Counted from the stretch's first letter, positions 25,395 to 35,154 are shown. The stretch: DNA of 64,000 nucleotides from Dolomitihabitans soli (GCF_022213955.1 NZ_JAKNTW010000006.1:124001-188000); one strand, 5' to 3'. Translations and numbers: made by a program. The notes: generated from the sequence alone by a model not told the origin.

Positions 25395-25943
25395 ATGGGG
25401 GTTGAGGACATGGGGCCGGGGACGCTCGACTGGGTGCCGGTCGCCGGGCGGCTGGATCTCGTCGCAGAACCCGTGGCCGGGGCCGTGCGAGCGCTCGGTG
25501 ACGTGGCGGCGGGCATCCGGGTGGCGGAGATCGATCCCGATCTGGCCGACACCGCCGCCTTCTGCGAGCGCTACGGCGTGACGATGGACGAGTCGGCCAA
25601 CTGCGTGATCGTGGCCGCCAAACGGGGCGGCGAGACGCGTTATGCGGCGTGCCTGGTCCTCGCGACGATGCGGGCCGATGTGAACGGCGTGGTCCGGCGG
25701 CATCTGGAGGCGCGTAAGGCGTCGTTCGCGCCGCAGGCCGAGGCGGTCGCCCTGTCCGGGATGGAATACGGGGGGATCACTCCGCTGGGCCTGCCCGACG
25801 AATGGCCGGTGCTGGTGGACGAGGCGGTGGCCGTGCATCCCGGGGTGGTGATCGGCAGCGGGCTCCGGCGGTCGAAGCTGGCCGTGGCCGGGTCCGCGCT
25901 GGCTGGATTGAAGGGCGTGGAGGTGCTTGCGCTCGCGAACTGA
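25395..25943 (+). CDS. YbaK/ProX-type aminoacyl-tRNA deacylase
   Basis: A 182-residue protein of the YbaK/prolyl-tRNA editing family, which clears mischarged tRNAs in trans. NCVIVAAKRGGE, LVLATMRADVNGVVRRHL and RKASFA (with the conserved Lys) precede GMEYGGITPLGLPDEWPVLVD, the family core, and GSGLRRSKLAVAG at the end. The first 40 residues are a little longer than usual. ATG at 25395 is used; the ATG at 25410 is an alternative with GAGGA before it. Monocistronic. Confidence 0.87.
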   Translation: MGVEDMGPGTLDWVPVAGRLDLVAEPVAGAVRALGDVAAGIRVAEIDPDLADTAAFCERYGVTMDESANCVIVAAKRGGETRYAACLVLATMRADVNGVVRRHLEARKASFAPQAEAVALSGMEYGGITPLGLPDEWPVLVDEAVAVHPGVVIGSGLRRSKLAVAGSALAGLKGVEVLALAN

Positions 25944-25975
25944 GGCCGATTCGAGCTTGTTTGTCTCCCTCGATT

Positions 25976-26003
25976 GGGAAACCGTTGAGGCCGCCGGAAC
26001 GTT
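25976..26003 (+). promoter_or_regulatory. Possible ECF-sigma (SigR-like) promoter before the kinase cluster
   Basis: GGGAAA at 25976-25981 and GTT at 26001-26003 are spaced by 19 bases, close to the GGAAT-N18-GTT pattern of actinobacterial SigR promoters. The start codon lies 57 bases on. The match is short and may be chance. Confidence 0.2.
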
Positions 26004-26059
26004 GTAGTAGCGGGGAATGTGGCCTCATGGTTCATCTCAGGGGCGGTGTTTGAGCCGGT

Positions 26060-28420
26060 ATGGTGCTTCATGCCATGAATCAGGACGACCGACTGGGACC
26101 GTACCGTCTGCTCCGACGGCTCGGTGAAGGCGGCATGGGCGTTGTCCATCTCGCCGTCGACCGGCAAGGCCGGGAGGTGGCGGTCAAGGTCCTGCGTGCC
26201 GAGGTCGCCGGCGACGACGTCGCCAGGCGGCGGCTCGCGCGCGAGGTCGAGACCATGCGCCGGGTGCGCAGCGAGCACATCGCCGAGGTGGTGGACGCCG
26301 ACGTCACCGGCCACCGGCCGTACATCGTCACGCGTTACGTGGCCGGGCAGGCCCTCGACGACGTGGTCAAACAAGACGGACCGTTCGATCTGGCGGCGGT
26401 GCTGAAGGTCGCCGGGGGCGTCGCCTCCGCGCTGGCCGCCGTGCACGCGGTCGGCGTGATCCACCGCGACCTGAAGCCGGGCAACGTGCTGATCCTGGAC
26501 GGCGAGCCCGTCCTCATCGACTTCGGCATCGCGCAGGCGGTCGACGCGACCCGGCTGACCCAGACGGGCATGTTCATCGGCACGCCCGGCTACCTCGCTC
26601 CGGAGATCATCGAGGGGCAGGAGGCGGGGCCCGAGGTCGACGTGCACGCGTGGGCGGGCACCATGCTGTTCGCGTGCAGCGGCCAGCCGCCGTTCGGCAA
26701 GGGCACGCTGGAGATGATCTTCTACAACATCACCGCGGGCCGGGCCAACGTGGACGCCGCTCCCGCGCCGCTCCAGCCGTTGCTGCGGGCGGCGATGCAG
26801 CGCGATCCGGCCAAGCGGCCGTCCGCCGCCGAGCTGGCCGAGCAGGTCGCCCGGCTGATGCACCGGACCGGTACCCGCCCGCGGCGGCCCGACGAGATCA
26901 CCACGGTGCCCGAGATGGACGCGGTGAGCCGGTCCGACAGTCAGTCCGGCAGCCGGCCCGACAGTCGATCCGGCAACCGGCCTGACAGCAGGTCCGACTC
27001 GGAGGCTCCGACTCCGGCGGTCGGGCCCTCCCGATCCCAGATCCCCGGCGTCGGCCTGCCACCCGGCCAAGTCCCGTCCACCCAGGGCCACCCGGCGGCC
27101 CCGGTCGATCCCCGGCGCCCCGGCTCACCCGCCGACGCGGGGCGGCCCGGCGGCGACAAGGAAGAATACGTGTCGCTGCTCGGCGAGCAGCCGCCGCCGG
27201 GGGCCGCCGACCCCTGGCCGACCCGGCGAGTGACTCCCGAGGAGCTCCGCCAGGCCCGCGAGCGCGCGCAGTCGCCGGCCACCGGGTCCGGACCCTCATG
27301 GGACGTCGCGACCCAGGCCGACCTGTCGGCCGCGCCGTCCCAGCAGCGGTCCCGGCCCGAGCCGCCCGCCCGGGACGGCACAGACGCCTCCGCGGGCCCC
27401 TCACAGCCCTGGGACGTGCGCGCCCAGGCCGACGGGGCGGCGCAACCCGCCCAGCGGCCCGGCCAGAACCCGGCGCGGCGGCAGGGGCACGGCCCGCCGG
27501 TGCCGCCCGGCCGCCCGGCGTCGAGCGACGGCGACATCCCGACCCAGCGGGTCCGGCCGAACGAGATTCCCGAGTACATCCGCAACCAGCCGGCCGGTCC
27601 GTTCGGCCTGCCGGCGCCGAACTACGGCGCCGGCCAGCCCGGCCAGGCCTACGGCGGGCAGCCGCAGGCCGCCACGCCGTACGGGTCCGGCTACGCCGCG
27701 CCGTACCCGCCGCAGGTCCAGGCGGGTTATCCCGGACAGGAGAAGCAGGCCAAGCCGGGGCGTCCGGGCCAGGAGGGTCCCGCGCAGCAGGGCTACCCGC
27801 AGCCGCCGAACATGGGGTTGCAGCGGTCCAAGGCGTACGGCGTGGCGAGCGTCGTGCTGCTGGTCATCATGGCGGCGCTGACGATCCTGGCGCCGATGAT
27901 CGTGGTGGTGCTGGCGATCCCGCTGGTGGTCGTGCTGCGGGCGGCCGACCTCGCGCAGCCGCAGTTCGGCGGCAGCCGCCCGGCGGGGGCCGCGGCGCTC
28001 GACGTCATCCGGGTCCTCTCCCAGCCGGCCGCGCTGGTCAGGTCGGCGGGCATCACGCTGGCGCTGGTGCCGTACGGGCTGATTCTCGGCCTGCCCGTGA
28101 CGCTGCTGTTCACCGTGCTGGTCCGGAGCATGCCCGTGGCGAACGCGTTGAGCTGGGGCACGGCGGTGGCCCTGGTGACCATTGCCGCCGGACCGGGAGT
28201 GGAGGGCCCCAGCCGCCAGATGCGCAGGACGCTGGCCTCGCTGGCGCCGGCGAGAAACGTGATCATTGCAGTCGTCGGAGTCCTCGCGGCGGTGGCCGCG
28301 CTGATGACCGTGCTGGCGGTCGGCACCCTTGGGGAGGGAGCCAGGGCGCAGTGGGCGCCGATCAGCGTCGACGCCGTGGAGACACGACTCGATGACCTAC
28401 GAAAGAAGGCTGATCAATGA
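26060..28420 (+). CDS. Ser/Thr protein kinase with Pro-rich linker and C-terminal membrane domain (kinase 1)
   Basis: A 786-residue Hanks-type kinase. The domain (about 15-275) has LGEGGMGVVHLAV, Lys43 in VAVKVL, Asp137 in VIHRDLKPGN, Asp154 of DFG and GTPGYLAPE. A disordered stretch (about 280-585) rich in Ser, Pro and Gln follows, with SDSQSGSRPDSR-like repeats. Four to five hydrophobic helices end the protein (near 592-760). No extracellular sensor such as PASTA is present; the helices may sense membrane state. GTG/ATG choice: ATG at 26060 is used, and ATG at 26075 is equally possible. Its stop overlaps kinase 2 (ATGA). Confidence 0.95.
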   Translation: MVLHAMNQDDRLGPYRLLRRLGEGGMGVVHLAVDRQGREVAVKVLRAEVAGDDVARRRLAREVETMRRVRSEHIAEVVDADVTGHRPYIVTRYVAGQALDDVVKQDGPFDLAAVLKVAGGVASALAAVHAVGVIHRDLKPGNVLILDGEPVLIDFGIAQAVDATRLTQTGMFIGTPGYLAPEIIEGQEAGPEVDVHAWAGTMLFACSGQPPFGKGTLEMIFYNITAGRANVDAAPAPLQPLLRAAMQRDPAKRPSAAELAEQVARLMHRTGTRPRRPDEITTVPEMDAVSRSDSQSGSRPDSRSGNRPDSRSDSEAPTPAVGPSRSQIPGVGLPPGQVPSTQGHPAAPVDPRRPGSPADAGRPGGDKEEYVSLLGEQPPPGAADPWPTRRVTPEELRQARERAQSPATGSGPSWDVATQADLSAAPSQQRSRPEPPARDGTDASAGPSQPWDVRAQADGAAQPAQRPGQNPARRQGHGPPVPPGRPASSDGDIPTQRVRPNEIPEYIRNQPAGPFGLPAPNYGAGQPGQAYGGQPQAATPYGSGYAAPYPPQVQAGYPGQEKQAKPGRPGQEGPAQQGYPQPPNMGLQRSKAYGVASVVLLVIMAALTILAPMIVVVLAIPLVVVLRAADLAQPQFGGSRPAGAAALDVIRVLSQPAALVRSAGITLALVPYGLILGLPVTLLFTVLVRSMPVANALSWGTAVALVTIAAGPGVEGPSRQMRRTLASLAPARNVIIAVVGVLAAVAALMTVLAVGTLGEGARAQWAPISVDAVETRLDDLRKKADQ

Positions 28421-30288
28421 GCTCGGGGGAGACGCAGGCACCGGAGAGGGCAGGCCCGTACCGGCTGATCCGCAAGATCGGCGAGGGCGGCATGGGCGTG
28501 GTCCACCTCGGGATCGACGACGAGGGACGGGAGGTGGCCGTCAAGGTCCTGCACCCGCACGTGGCCGCCGACCTGAAGGCGCGCGATCGGCTCACCCGCG
28601 AGGTCGAGACCATGCGCCGGGTGCGCAGCCCGCACGTCGCCGAGGTCCTCGACGCCGAGCTGACCGGCCCCCAGCCGTACATCGTCACCCGCTTCGCCCC
28701 CGGCAAGACGCTGGAGGAGACCGTCCTCAGCGACGGCCCCCTGGCGGCTCCCGAGCTTCTGCGGCTGGCCAGGGGCATCACCGCCGCCCTGGTCGCCATC
28801 CACGCGGCCGACGTGATCCACCGTGACTTCAAGCCGTCGAACGTGATCCTCATCGGCGGTGAGCCGCTGGTCATCGACTTCGGCATCGCCCATCTCGTCA
28901 ACGCCACCCGGCTCACCCAGACCGGCATGTTCGTCGGCACCCCCGGCTACCTCGCCCCCGAGATCATCAGGGACAGCGAGATCACCCAGGCGGCCGACGT
29001 GCACGCGCTGGCCTCCACGGTCTTCTTCGGCGCGACGGGCAGGCCGCCGTTCGGCACCGGGTCCTTCGAGGCGATCTGCTTCAACATCATGAACGGTCAC
29101 GCGCAGGTCGACAAGGCGCCCGCGTGGCTGCGCAGTTGGTTGCGTGCGGCACTGCAGGTCGACGCGTCCGCCCGGCCCACCGCGCAGGAGCTGCACCGGA
29201 TGGCGCGGGTCCTCGACCCCACGCTGACCTCCTTCCACGAGACGCCCCACGAGGCGACCAAGGTCTACGGCGAGACGCAGGTGCTCGACGCCGACGCGCC
29301 GGCGCGCAACGGCACCCGCGTGCTGACGCACGACGACTCCTTCTCCGACCTGCTGCCTCCGGTGCAGTACAACCAGCCGGCCAAGCGCAAGGAGCGGGAA
29401 CGCCCGGCCCGTCCCCAGCCCAGGCGGGCCTCCGCCGCGCCGCCGCCCGCGCCGCCGGCCGTCCAGGCTCCGCCGTACACGCCCGCGCCCTATCCCGACC
29501 AGCGGGTGGCGGGCCCGCCGCCGCAGCCGACGGGTCAGCCCAGGCCGTACGCGCCGCCGCCGCAGCCCAAGCCGTACACTCCGCCGGCCGAACGGCAGGA
29601 GCGGCCGCCCTACCGGGTGGGCCATCCGCTGCTCGGGGCGTTGCTGCTGGTGCTGCTCGTCGCGGGGGCGTGCGCGCTGCCGGTGGCCGTGAGCGCGATC
29701 GCGATCGTCGCGGTGCTGTGCCTGCGGGTGGGGGAGTACCTCTTCGGTGATCTCGCCGAACGTCGCAAGGTCCGTGGCAGCAGTGGCGCCGATCCGGTGC
29801 TCGCGGTGCTGGGCACGCCGTGGGCGCTGATCAAGGCGTCCTTCGCGACGCTCGTGCACGTGCCGCTGGCCGCGATGTTCGGCATGTGCGTGTGGGGGGT
29901 GCTGGCCTACGGCGTGGGGCTGACCACCGACGGGGCGGCGGCCTACGCGGCGGGCGCGTTCACCGGCGGGCTGTTCCTGCTGCCGGGCGGTGGCAAGCCG
30001 CGCAAGGCGGTCGCACGCGCGCTCACCGGGGTCGTCAGGAGTCCGGGCGCCGCCATGGTCGTCGCGATCGTGCTGGGCGTGCTGGCGTTCTTCGCGGTGC
30101 TGATGGCGATCGGCACGCATCCGTCGTTCGCGCCGTGGCGACCGCCGTCCGTGGTGATAGACGATGTGACGAACGCCTTCCGCGAGCGCACCGACGCCGC
30201 CTCCATGGGCGTGGTCGATCTGGTCACCGGCCTGGTCGACGATCTGCTCAGCAGCCTCGGACTCGGATTCCTGACCTTCTGGTCCTGA
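28417..30288 (+). CDS. Ser/Thr protein kinase with C-terminal membrane domain (kinase 2)
   Basis: A 623-residue paralogue of kinase 1. The kinase domain (about 12-270) has IGEGGMGVVHLGI, VAVKVLHPHV, Asp137 in VIHRDFKPSN (Phe replaces the usual Leu), DFGIAHLV and GTPGYLAPE. A Pro-rich linker (about 300-395, with repeated PPPQP) leads to several membrane helices in the last 220 residues. AAGAAGG before the ATG at 28417, which overlaps the kinase 1 stop, implies translational coupling. The two kinases may phosphorylate each other or form mixed dimers; this is inference. Confidence 0.95.
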   Translation: MSSGETQAPERAGPYRLIRKIGEGGMGVVHLGIDDEGREVAVKVLHPHVAADLKARDRLTREVETMRRVRSPHVAEVLDAELTGPQPYIVTRFAPGKTLEETVLSDGPLAAPELLRLARGITAALVAIHAADVIHRDFKPSNVILIGGEPLVIDFGIAHLVNATRLTQTGMFVGTPGYLAPEIIRDSEITQAADVHALASTVFFGATGRPPFGTGSFEAICFNIMNGHAQVDKAPAWLRSWLRAALQVDASARPTAQELHRMARVLDPTLTSFHETPHEATKVYGETQVLDADAPARNGTRVLTHDDSFSDLLPPVQYNQPAKRKERERPARPQPRRASAAPPPAPPAVQAPPYTPAPYPDQRVAGPPPQPTGQPRPYAPPPQPKPYTPPAERQERPPYRVGHPLLGALLLVLLVAGACALPVAVSAIAIVAVLCLRVGEYLFGDLAERRKVRGSSGADPVLAVLGTPWALIKASFATLVHVPLAAMFGMCVWGVLAYGVGLTTDGAAAYAAGAFTGGLFLLPGGGKPRKAVARALTGVVRSPGAAMVVAIVLGVLAFFAVLMAIGTHPSFAPWRPPSVVIDDVTNAFRERTDAASMGVVDLVTGLVDDLLSSLGLGFLTFWS

Positions 30289-30388
30289 TCACCGCGTCGG
30301 ATCGTTTTCCGCCCGGCCGGAAGGCCGCGCTCACGTGCGGATCGCGTGCTTCTGAGGCACGATGAGAGCAGGAGACGGAAGGAGAGGC

Positions 30389-31657
30389 ATGGGGGCACCG
30401 GCCGAAGAACAGCTCGGCTCCTATCGCTTGCTCTCGCTCATCGGCGCCGGGGGGTTCGGTGCGGTGCATCTGGCGCTCGACGCCCAGGGACACACCGTGG
30501 CCGTGAAGATCCTTCACCCGCATGTGGCCGGCGACGCCGGGGTGCTCGCCCGGCTGGCCCGCGAGGTCGAGACCATGCGCAGGGTCCGAGGTCCGCATGT
30601 CGCCGAGGTGCTCGACGCGTCGCTCACCGGCGATCGTCCCCACCTGGTGACCCGATACATCCAGGGCCGGCCGCTGAGCACGCTGGTCGCCGCCGACGGT
30701 CCGGTCGAGGGCGACGCGTTGCTGCGGCTCGCCAGAGGGCTGGCCGCCGCGCTGGCCGCGGTCCACGGCGCGGGTGTGATCCATCGTGATCTGAAGCCGG
30801 CCAACGTGATCGTGGCCGACGGCGAGCCCGTGGTGATCGACTTCGGCATCGCCTTCGCGCTCGACTCCGCCGCCGTCACGGTCTCGGGGGCGGTGCTCGG
30901 CACGCCCGGCTATCTCGCGCCCGAGGTGATCGAGGGTGTGGCGACGGCCAAGTCGAAGGCCGAGGCCGACGTCTTCTCCTTCGCCGCCACGCTGGCCTAC
31001 GCCGCCACCGGCCGCCAGCCGTACGGGGTGGGACCGCCGACGGCGGTCGCCTACCGGGTGGTGCACCAGGAGCCCGACCTCGACGGGGTGCCCGACTGGC
31101 TGGCGCCGTTGCTGCGCGAGTGCCTGGCGCGCGATCCCGCGGTGCGGCCGACCGCCGTGCAGCTCTGTGCCCGTCTCGGGGTCGCGAGCACGGCCGTGCC
31201 GGTGCCGGACGCGACGGTCGTGGGCGAGATCCCGGTGGTGCGCGACGACGACGGGGTGCACGCGCTGCTGACCCGCGAGGTGGGCCGGGCGACGCGTCCC
31301 GCCGGGCGGCTGTCGCCCGACGAGGCGCGGGCCCGGCACACGGCGAAGATCCGCACCCGGTGGGTCATCGGTTCGGGGCTGGTGGCGGCGCTGGCCGCGG
31401 CGGCGGCGCAGCAGCCGTTGCCCGAGGTGTCGTTGCTGGTGCTGGCGATCTACACGTGCGGGGTGCTCGTCGACGCGGGCATCGGGCTCTTCTCACGGGC
31501 GGGGACCCAGCGGACGCGGGTGCTGGTCGACGTGGGCAGCGGCGTGGGTACGGCGGCGCTGTGGTTCCTGCTGAGCGCCGCGTTCAGCACGCTGACCCTG
31601 GTGCTCGCGCTGTCCACCGTGTTGTTCGTGCTCGTGGTGCTGGTCGTGGCGGGCTGA
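30389..31657 (+). CDS. Ser/Thr protein kinase with C-terminal membrane domain (kinase 3)
   Basis: A 422-residue kinase, the shortest of the three. GAGGFGAVHLAL, VAVKILHPHV, Asp134 in VIHRDLKPAN, DFGIAFAL and GTPGYLAPE are intact. There is hardly any linker: after residue 270 a short region leads to four hydrophobic helices (about 325-422), ending at a very hydrophobic C-terminus. AGGAG eight bases before the ATG at 30389 fixes the start, although the frame is open to 30362. It follows kinase 2 by 100 bases and shares the phrase AREVETMRRVRGPHVAEVLD, so the cluster arose by tandem duplication. Confidence 0.94.
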   Translation: MGAPAEEQLGSYRLLSLIGAGGFGAVHLALDAQGHTVAVKILHPHVAGDAGVLARLAREVETMRRVRGPHVAEVLDASLTGDRPHLVTRYIQGRPLSTLVAADGPVEGDALLRLARGLAAALAAVHGAGVIHRDLKPANVIVADGEPVVIDFGIAFALDSAAVTVSGAVLGTPGYLAPEVIEGVATAKSKAEADVFSFAATLAYAATGRQPYGVGPPTAVAYRVVHQEPDLDGVPDWLAPLLRECLARDPAVRPTAVQLCARLGVASTAVPVPDATVVGEIPVVRDDDGVHALLTREVGRATRPAGRLSPDEARARHTAKIRTRWVIGSGLVAALAAAAAQQPLPEVSLLVLAIYTCGVLVDAGIGLFSRAGTQRTRVLVDVGSGVGTAALWFLLSAAFSTLTLVLALSTVLFVLVVLVVAG

Positions 31658-31676
31658 GGAGGGCCGCCCGCCCTCT
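31658..31676 (+). terminator. Weak hairpin after kinase 3
   Basis: GGAGGGC and GCCCTCT around a five-base loop form a 6-7 bp stem right after the stop. Weak, but well placed. Confidence 0.3.
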
Positions 31677-31734
31677 CCGGAATATAGTTCGGTATTGTTG
31701 GCGGCGTGGGACTGATCAGGAGGTTTGCGCGCAA

Positions 31735-31750
31735 GCTACCGGTGGGTAAC
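31735..31750. promoter_or_regulatory. Imperfect inverted repeat upstream of etfB, possible fatty-acid regulator site
   Basis: GCTACCGGTGGGTAAC contains TACC-GGTG-GGTA, the shape of operators bound by TetR-type lipid regulators in actinobacteria. It lies about 180 bases before etfB. Only the geometry supports the idea. Confidence 0.3.
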
Positions 31751-31833
31751 ATTGCGGCGGGGGACCAGGGTGACACCATCCACCCGGGCCACCCACTGTC
31801 GACGCCCAGCCGGGCACCTGGCAGTCTTTACAC

Positions 31834-31863
31834 CACGTGTACGTGCCCCACGTGCACGTGCCT
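31834..31863. repeat. Two 15-bp tandem copies rich in CACGTG
   Basis: CACGTGTACGTGCCC is followed directly by CACGTGCACGTGCCT. CACGTG boxes stand at 31834, 31849 and 31855 and TACGTG at 31840. They lie 66 bases upstream of etfB, so they may be regulator half-sites; none is assigned. Confidence 0.5.
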
Positions 31864-31928
31864 AGCATCCGGCGCCGGCCGCAGGAAAGCGGTGGCGCGC
31901 GTGAACCACGGGAGGTCGGCCACCGGCC

Positions 31929-32708
31929 ATGAACATCGTCGTCTGCGTGAAGCAGGTCCCCGACACGGCGACCGAGCGCAAGCTGAGGTCCGATGACAAG
32001 ACGCTCGACCGCGATGCCGCAGACGGCGTCGTCAACGAGCTCGACGAGTACGCGGTCGAGGAGGCGCTGCGGCTCAAGGAGGCTCATGGGGGTGAGGTGA
32101 CCGTCCTCACCATGGGTCCTGGCAGAGCCACCGAGACCATCCGCAAGGCGCTCGCGATGGGGGCCGACAAGGCCGTCCACCTGAGCGACGACGCGCTGCA
32201 CGGCTCGGATGCGCTCGCGACCTCCTACGCCATGGCGCAGACGCTGAAGAAGATCGGGTTCGACCTGGTCATCCTCGGCTCGGAGTCCACCGACGCCCGC
32301 ACGGGCGTGCTCGCCGCGATGCTGGCGGAGCGCCTGGGCACCCCGCAGCTCACGCTGGCCAACAAGGTCGACGTGGACGGCACGGCCATCGCGATCCAGC
32401 GGGTCACCGACTACGGCTTCGACAAGGTGGAGGCCACGCTGCCCGCCGTCGTCTCGGTGGTCGAGAAGATCAACGACCCGCGTTACCCGTCCTTCAAGGG
32501 CATCATGGCGGCCAAGAAGAAGAAGGTGGAGACGCTCGGCATCGCCGACGCCGAGATCGCCGCCGAGCTGGTCGGGCTGGCCGGCGCCTGGAGCGAGGTG
32601 GCCGAGTTCGCCGCCGCCCCGCCGCGCGCCGCGGGCACGATCGTCAAGGACGAGGGCGACGGCGGCACGAAGACCGCCGACTTCCTCGCGTCGAAGAAGT
32701 TCATCTAA
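31929..32708 (+). CDS. etfB: Electron transfer flavoprotein beta subunit
   Basis: A 259-residue EtfB. It pairs with EtfA to take electrons from acyl-CoA dehydrogenases and pass them to the quinone pool. MNIVVCVKQVPDTATERKL at the start and VNELDEYAVEEALRLKE, then VTVLTMGPGRATETIRKALAMGADKAVHL, are family signatures; the AMP site is near LGSESTDARTGVLAAMLAE. GGGAGG precedes the ATG by a rather long 13 bases. It leads the etfBA operon, 19 bases before etfA. Confidence 0.97.
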   Translation: MNIVVCVKQVPDTATERKLRSDDKTLDRDAADGVVNELDEYAVEEALRLKEAHGGEVTVLTMGPGRATETIRKALAMGADKAVHLSDDALHGSDALATSYAMAQTLKKIGFDLVILGSESTDARTGVLAAMLAERLGTPQLTLANKVDVDGTAIAIQRVTDYGFDKVEATLPAVVSVVEKINDPRYPSFKGIMAAKKKKVETLGIADAEIAAELVGLAGAWSEVAEFAAAPPRAAGTIVKDEGDGGTKTADFLASKKFI

Positions 32709-32727
32709 GAACGGGGGTTTTGCTGAT

Positions 32728-33681
32728 ATGTCGGAAATACTCGTTCTTGTCGAGCATGTCGACGGCGAGGTCAAGAAGGTCACCCTTGAGCTGCTGACCC
32801 TGGCCCGCTCGCTGGGCACCCCGGCCGCGGTCTGGGCGGGTCCCGGTTACTCCGGCGACGCCAAGGCCAGGCTGGCCGAGTACGGCGCGGAGAAGATCTA
32901 CCTGGCTTCCGGCGACGACCTGGTCGGCTACGTGGTCGCCCCGAAGGCCGAACTGCTGGCCACGCTGGTGGCGGAGAAGTCCCCCGCCGCCGTGCTCGTC
33001 GCCGCCACGGCCGAGGGCAAGGAGATCGCGGGCCGCCTGGCCATCAAGACCGACTCCGGTGTGATCACCGACGCGGTGGGCCTCGCCGACGGCTTCGTCG
33101 CCGACCAGTCCATCTTCGGCGGTGGCGTCAACGTCAGGTCCCGCGTCACCAAGGGCACCCCGATCGTGGCGGTCCGCCCCAACTCCACCGCCCCCGAGGC
33201 CTCCTCGGCGGCGGCCACCGAGGAGGAGGTCGGCTTCACGGTGTCCGACGCCGCCAAGGGCGCGAAGATCGTGGAGCGGGTCAAGCAGGAGAAGGGCGCG
33301 CGCCCCGAGCTCACCGAGGCCGCGATCGTGGTCTCCGGTGGCCGCGGGGTCGGCTCGGCGGACAACTTCGCGATCATCGAGAAGCTCGCCGACTCCCTCG
33401 GCGCGGCCGTCGGCGCCTCACGCGCCGCCACCGACGCCGGGTGGTACCCCCATCAGTTCCAGGTCGGCCAGACGGGCAAGACCGTCTCGCCGCAGCTCTA
33501 CATCGCGGCGGGCATCTCCGGTGCCATCCAGCACCGCGCGGGGATGCAGACCGCCAAGACGATCGTCGCGATCAACAAGGACTCCGAGGCGCCCATCTTC
33601 GAGCTCGCCGACTTCGGCGTGGTGGGAGACCTGTTCCAGGTCGTCCCGCAGCTCGCGGACGAGGTCGAGAAGCGCAAGTAG
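32728..33681 (+). CDS. etfA: Electron transfer flavoprotein alpha subunit
   Basis: A 317-residue EtfA carrying the FAD domain. The N-terminal half starts [16 protein letters not shown]. The C-terminal domain has [14 protein letters not shown] and the FAD signature [32 protein letters not shown] region (here read in two parts), followed by [16 protein letters not shown]. It works with EtfB. In many actinomycetes the cysteine desulfurase and mnmA genes lie a few genes downstream, as here. Confidence 0.97.
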   Translation: MSEILVLVEHVDGEVKKVTLELLTLARSLGTPAAVWAGPGYSGDAKARLAEYGAEKIYLASGDDLVGYVVAPKAELLATLVAEKSPAAVLVAATAEGKEIAGRLAIKTDSGVITDAVGLADGFVADQSIFGGGVNVRSRVTKGTPIVAVRPNSTAPEASSAAATEEEVGFTVSDAAKGAKIVERVKQEKGARPELTEAAIVVSGGRGVGSADNFAIIEKLADSLGAAVGASRAATDAGWYPHQFQVGQTGKTVSPQLYIAAGISGAIQHRAGMQTAKTIVAINKDSEAPIFELADFGVVGDLFQVVPQLADEVEKRK

Positions 33682-33701
33682 GCCGGGCGGATGAGGTGGG
33701 G

Positions 33702-33722
33702 CCGGCGAGGATGCCTCGCCGG
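33702..33722 (+). terminator. Hairpin after etfA
   Basis: CCGGCGAGG-ATG-CCTCGCCGG is a perfect 9-bp stem with a three-base loop, 20 bases after the etfA stop. Confidence 0.6.
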
Positions 33723-33844
33723 TCGACCACCGAGCCGGTCTGCGGAGGTCGGGCCGGCGGGCGTGCACAGGTGCCCTGCCGGTCGACCTCCGGACGATTC
33801 ACCGGTCGCCGCCTTCGACGCGGCCGGTGACGTCTGCCCCCAGT

Positions 33845-33867
33845 CCTGCGGTCGCGCCGACCGCAGG
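33845..33867. terminator. Hairpin between etfA and the converging MFS gene
   Basis: CCTGCGGTC-GCGCC-GACCGCAGG is a perfect 9-bp stem in the gap 33682-33960. It could end the minus-strand MFS transcript about 95 bases past its stop. The rest of this gap has no gene. Confidence 0.45.
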
Positions 33868-33960
33868 CTTCGGCGCTGGGCCTTCTCCTGTGCGCCCCTC
33901 GTTCCGTGGAGCAAGGGACGCCGTACGGATTCGGTGCTGCTCGCCGTACGTTTCCGGTCG

Positions 33961-35154
33961 TCAGGCGGCCATCAGTTCCTTCTCCTCGGGGTGGGACGGG
34001 GTGGCGGCCGCCGTACGGGTGCGGGGGAGGAAGCGGGTGGCCAGGGTGATCAGGACGCCGAGTACGACGGCGGTGAACATGGCCGTGCGCAGCGAGGCGT
34101 GTTCGGACAGGTAGCCGATCACGACCGGGCCGAGCAGCAGCCCCGCGTAGCCCATCGCGCCCGTCTGGGCGATCGCCGGGCCCGGGGAGTCCGTCGCGGT
34201 GCCGGCCAGGGACATGGCCATCGGGGAGATCGTCGCGACCGCGATCCCGACGAAGAGCATGCCCGAGATGGCCACCTGCGGCGCGGAGGCCGTGATCACG
34301 ATGGCGAACGTCGCCGCCGTGCCCAGCCCGGAGACCGCCATCAGGCCAGCCGCGCCGAACCGGGCCCGCAGCCGGTCACCGGCGAGCCGGCCCAGCAGCA
34401 TGCCCGCCTCGAAGATCGGGTAACCGAGCGCGGCCAGCGCCTCGGGCGCACCCAGGACGTCACGCAGGAACAGGCCGTTCCAGTCGGCGACCGTGCCCTC
34501 CACCATGAACGCGCAGAACGCGATCACGCCGAGCAGGTACACCACCGGCGGCATCCGGCGACGGGCACGGGTCCCGTCCGCCGCGAGCACGACCGGAGGC
34601 TCGGGCAGATAGGTCCGCCCGACGAGGACCAGCAGCGGCAGCGCCACCACCGCGACCACCGACAGATGCACGCCGTACGGCAGGCCGAGGGCGATGGCGA
34701 GCGTGCCGAGGAGACCCGCGGAGATCGCGCCGACGCACCAGCCGGCGTGCATGCCGTTCATCAGCGGCCTGCGGGCGGCCCGCTCGACCGCCGACCCCTG
34801 GGCGTTCATCGCGATGTCCACCGTGCCGAAGGCCATGCCGAACAGCGCGGCGGTGAGCAGCGCCGTCGGGAAGCTCGGCGCGACCGCGAGCAGGATCAGC
34901 GAGACGGCGCACAGCGGCCCGCCTATTCGCAGGACGGCACGGCTGCCCGCGCGGGCCATCACACCGCGCATCGACTGCATGGTCACCAGTGCGCCCACGC
35001 CCCAGGCGAGCAGCAGCGTGCCGACCGACGCCTCCGTCAGGCCCAGCCTGTCGGAGAGCGCGGGGATCCGTACGGTGAAGGTGCCGCACAGCAGGCCGGC
35101 CAGGACAAAAGTGAGGATCGCCCCCGCATGGGCGGTCCTCAGGGCGCGCGTCAT
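33961..35154 (-). CDS. Major facilitator superfamily transporter
   Basis: A 397-residue, 12-helix MFS protein of the inner membrane. [42 protein letters not shown] (the loop 2-3 signature region) and [24 protein letters not shown] resemble the YbjJ/FucP-like MFS group. Substrate not predictable; the neighbouring TetR repressor suggests export of a small toxic compound. GGAAGGAAAGAG precedes the ATG at 35154. It follows the TetR gene by 102 bases on the same strand, so they form one unit under the operator at 35767. Confidence 0.92.
   Translation of the reverse strand: MTRALRTAHAGAILTFVLAGLLCGTFTVRIPALSDRLGLTEASVGTLLLAWGVGALVTMQSMRGVMARAGSRAVLRIGGPLCAVSLILLAVAPSFPTALLTAALFGMAFGTVDIAMNAQGSAVERAARRPLMNGMHAGWCVGAISAGLLGTLAIALGLPYGVHLSVVAVVALPLLVLVGRTYLPEPPVVLAADGTRARRRMPPVVYLLGVIAFCAFMVEGTVADWNGLFLRDVLGAPEALAALGYPIFEAGMLLGRLAGDRLRARFGAAGLMAVSGLGTAATFAIVITASAPQVAISGMLFVGIAVATISPMAMSLAGTATDSPGPAIAQTGAMGYAGLLLGPVVIGYLSEHASLRTAMFTAVVLGVLITLATRFLPRTRTAAATPSHPEEKELMAA

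Noticed and set aside
31706-31996. 96-codon frame ahead of and overlapping etfB
   Set aside because: It begins with a plausible GLIRRFARKLP stretch but then reads through the CACGTG repeats (TTCTCPTCTC) and overlaps etfB in another frame; etfB is certain.
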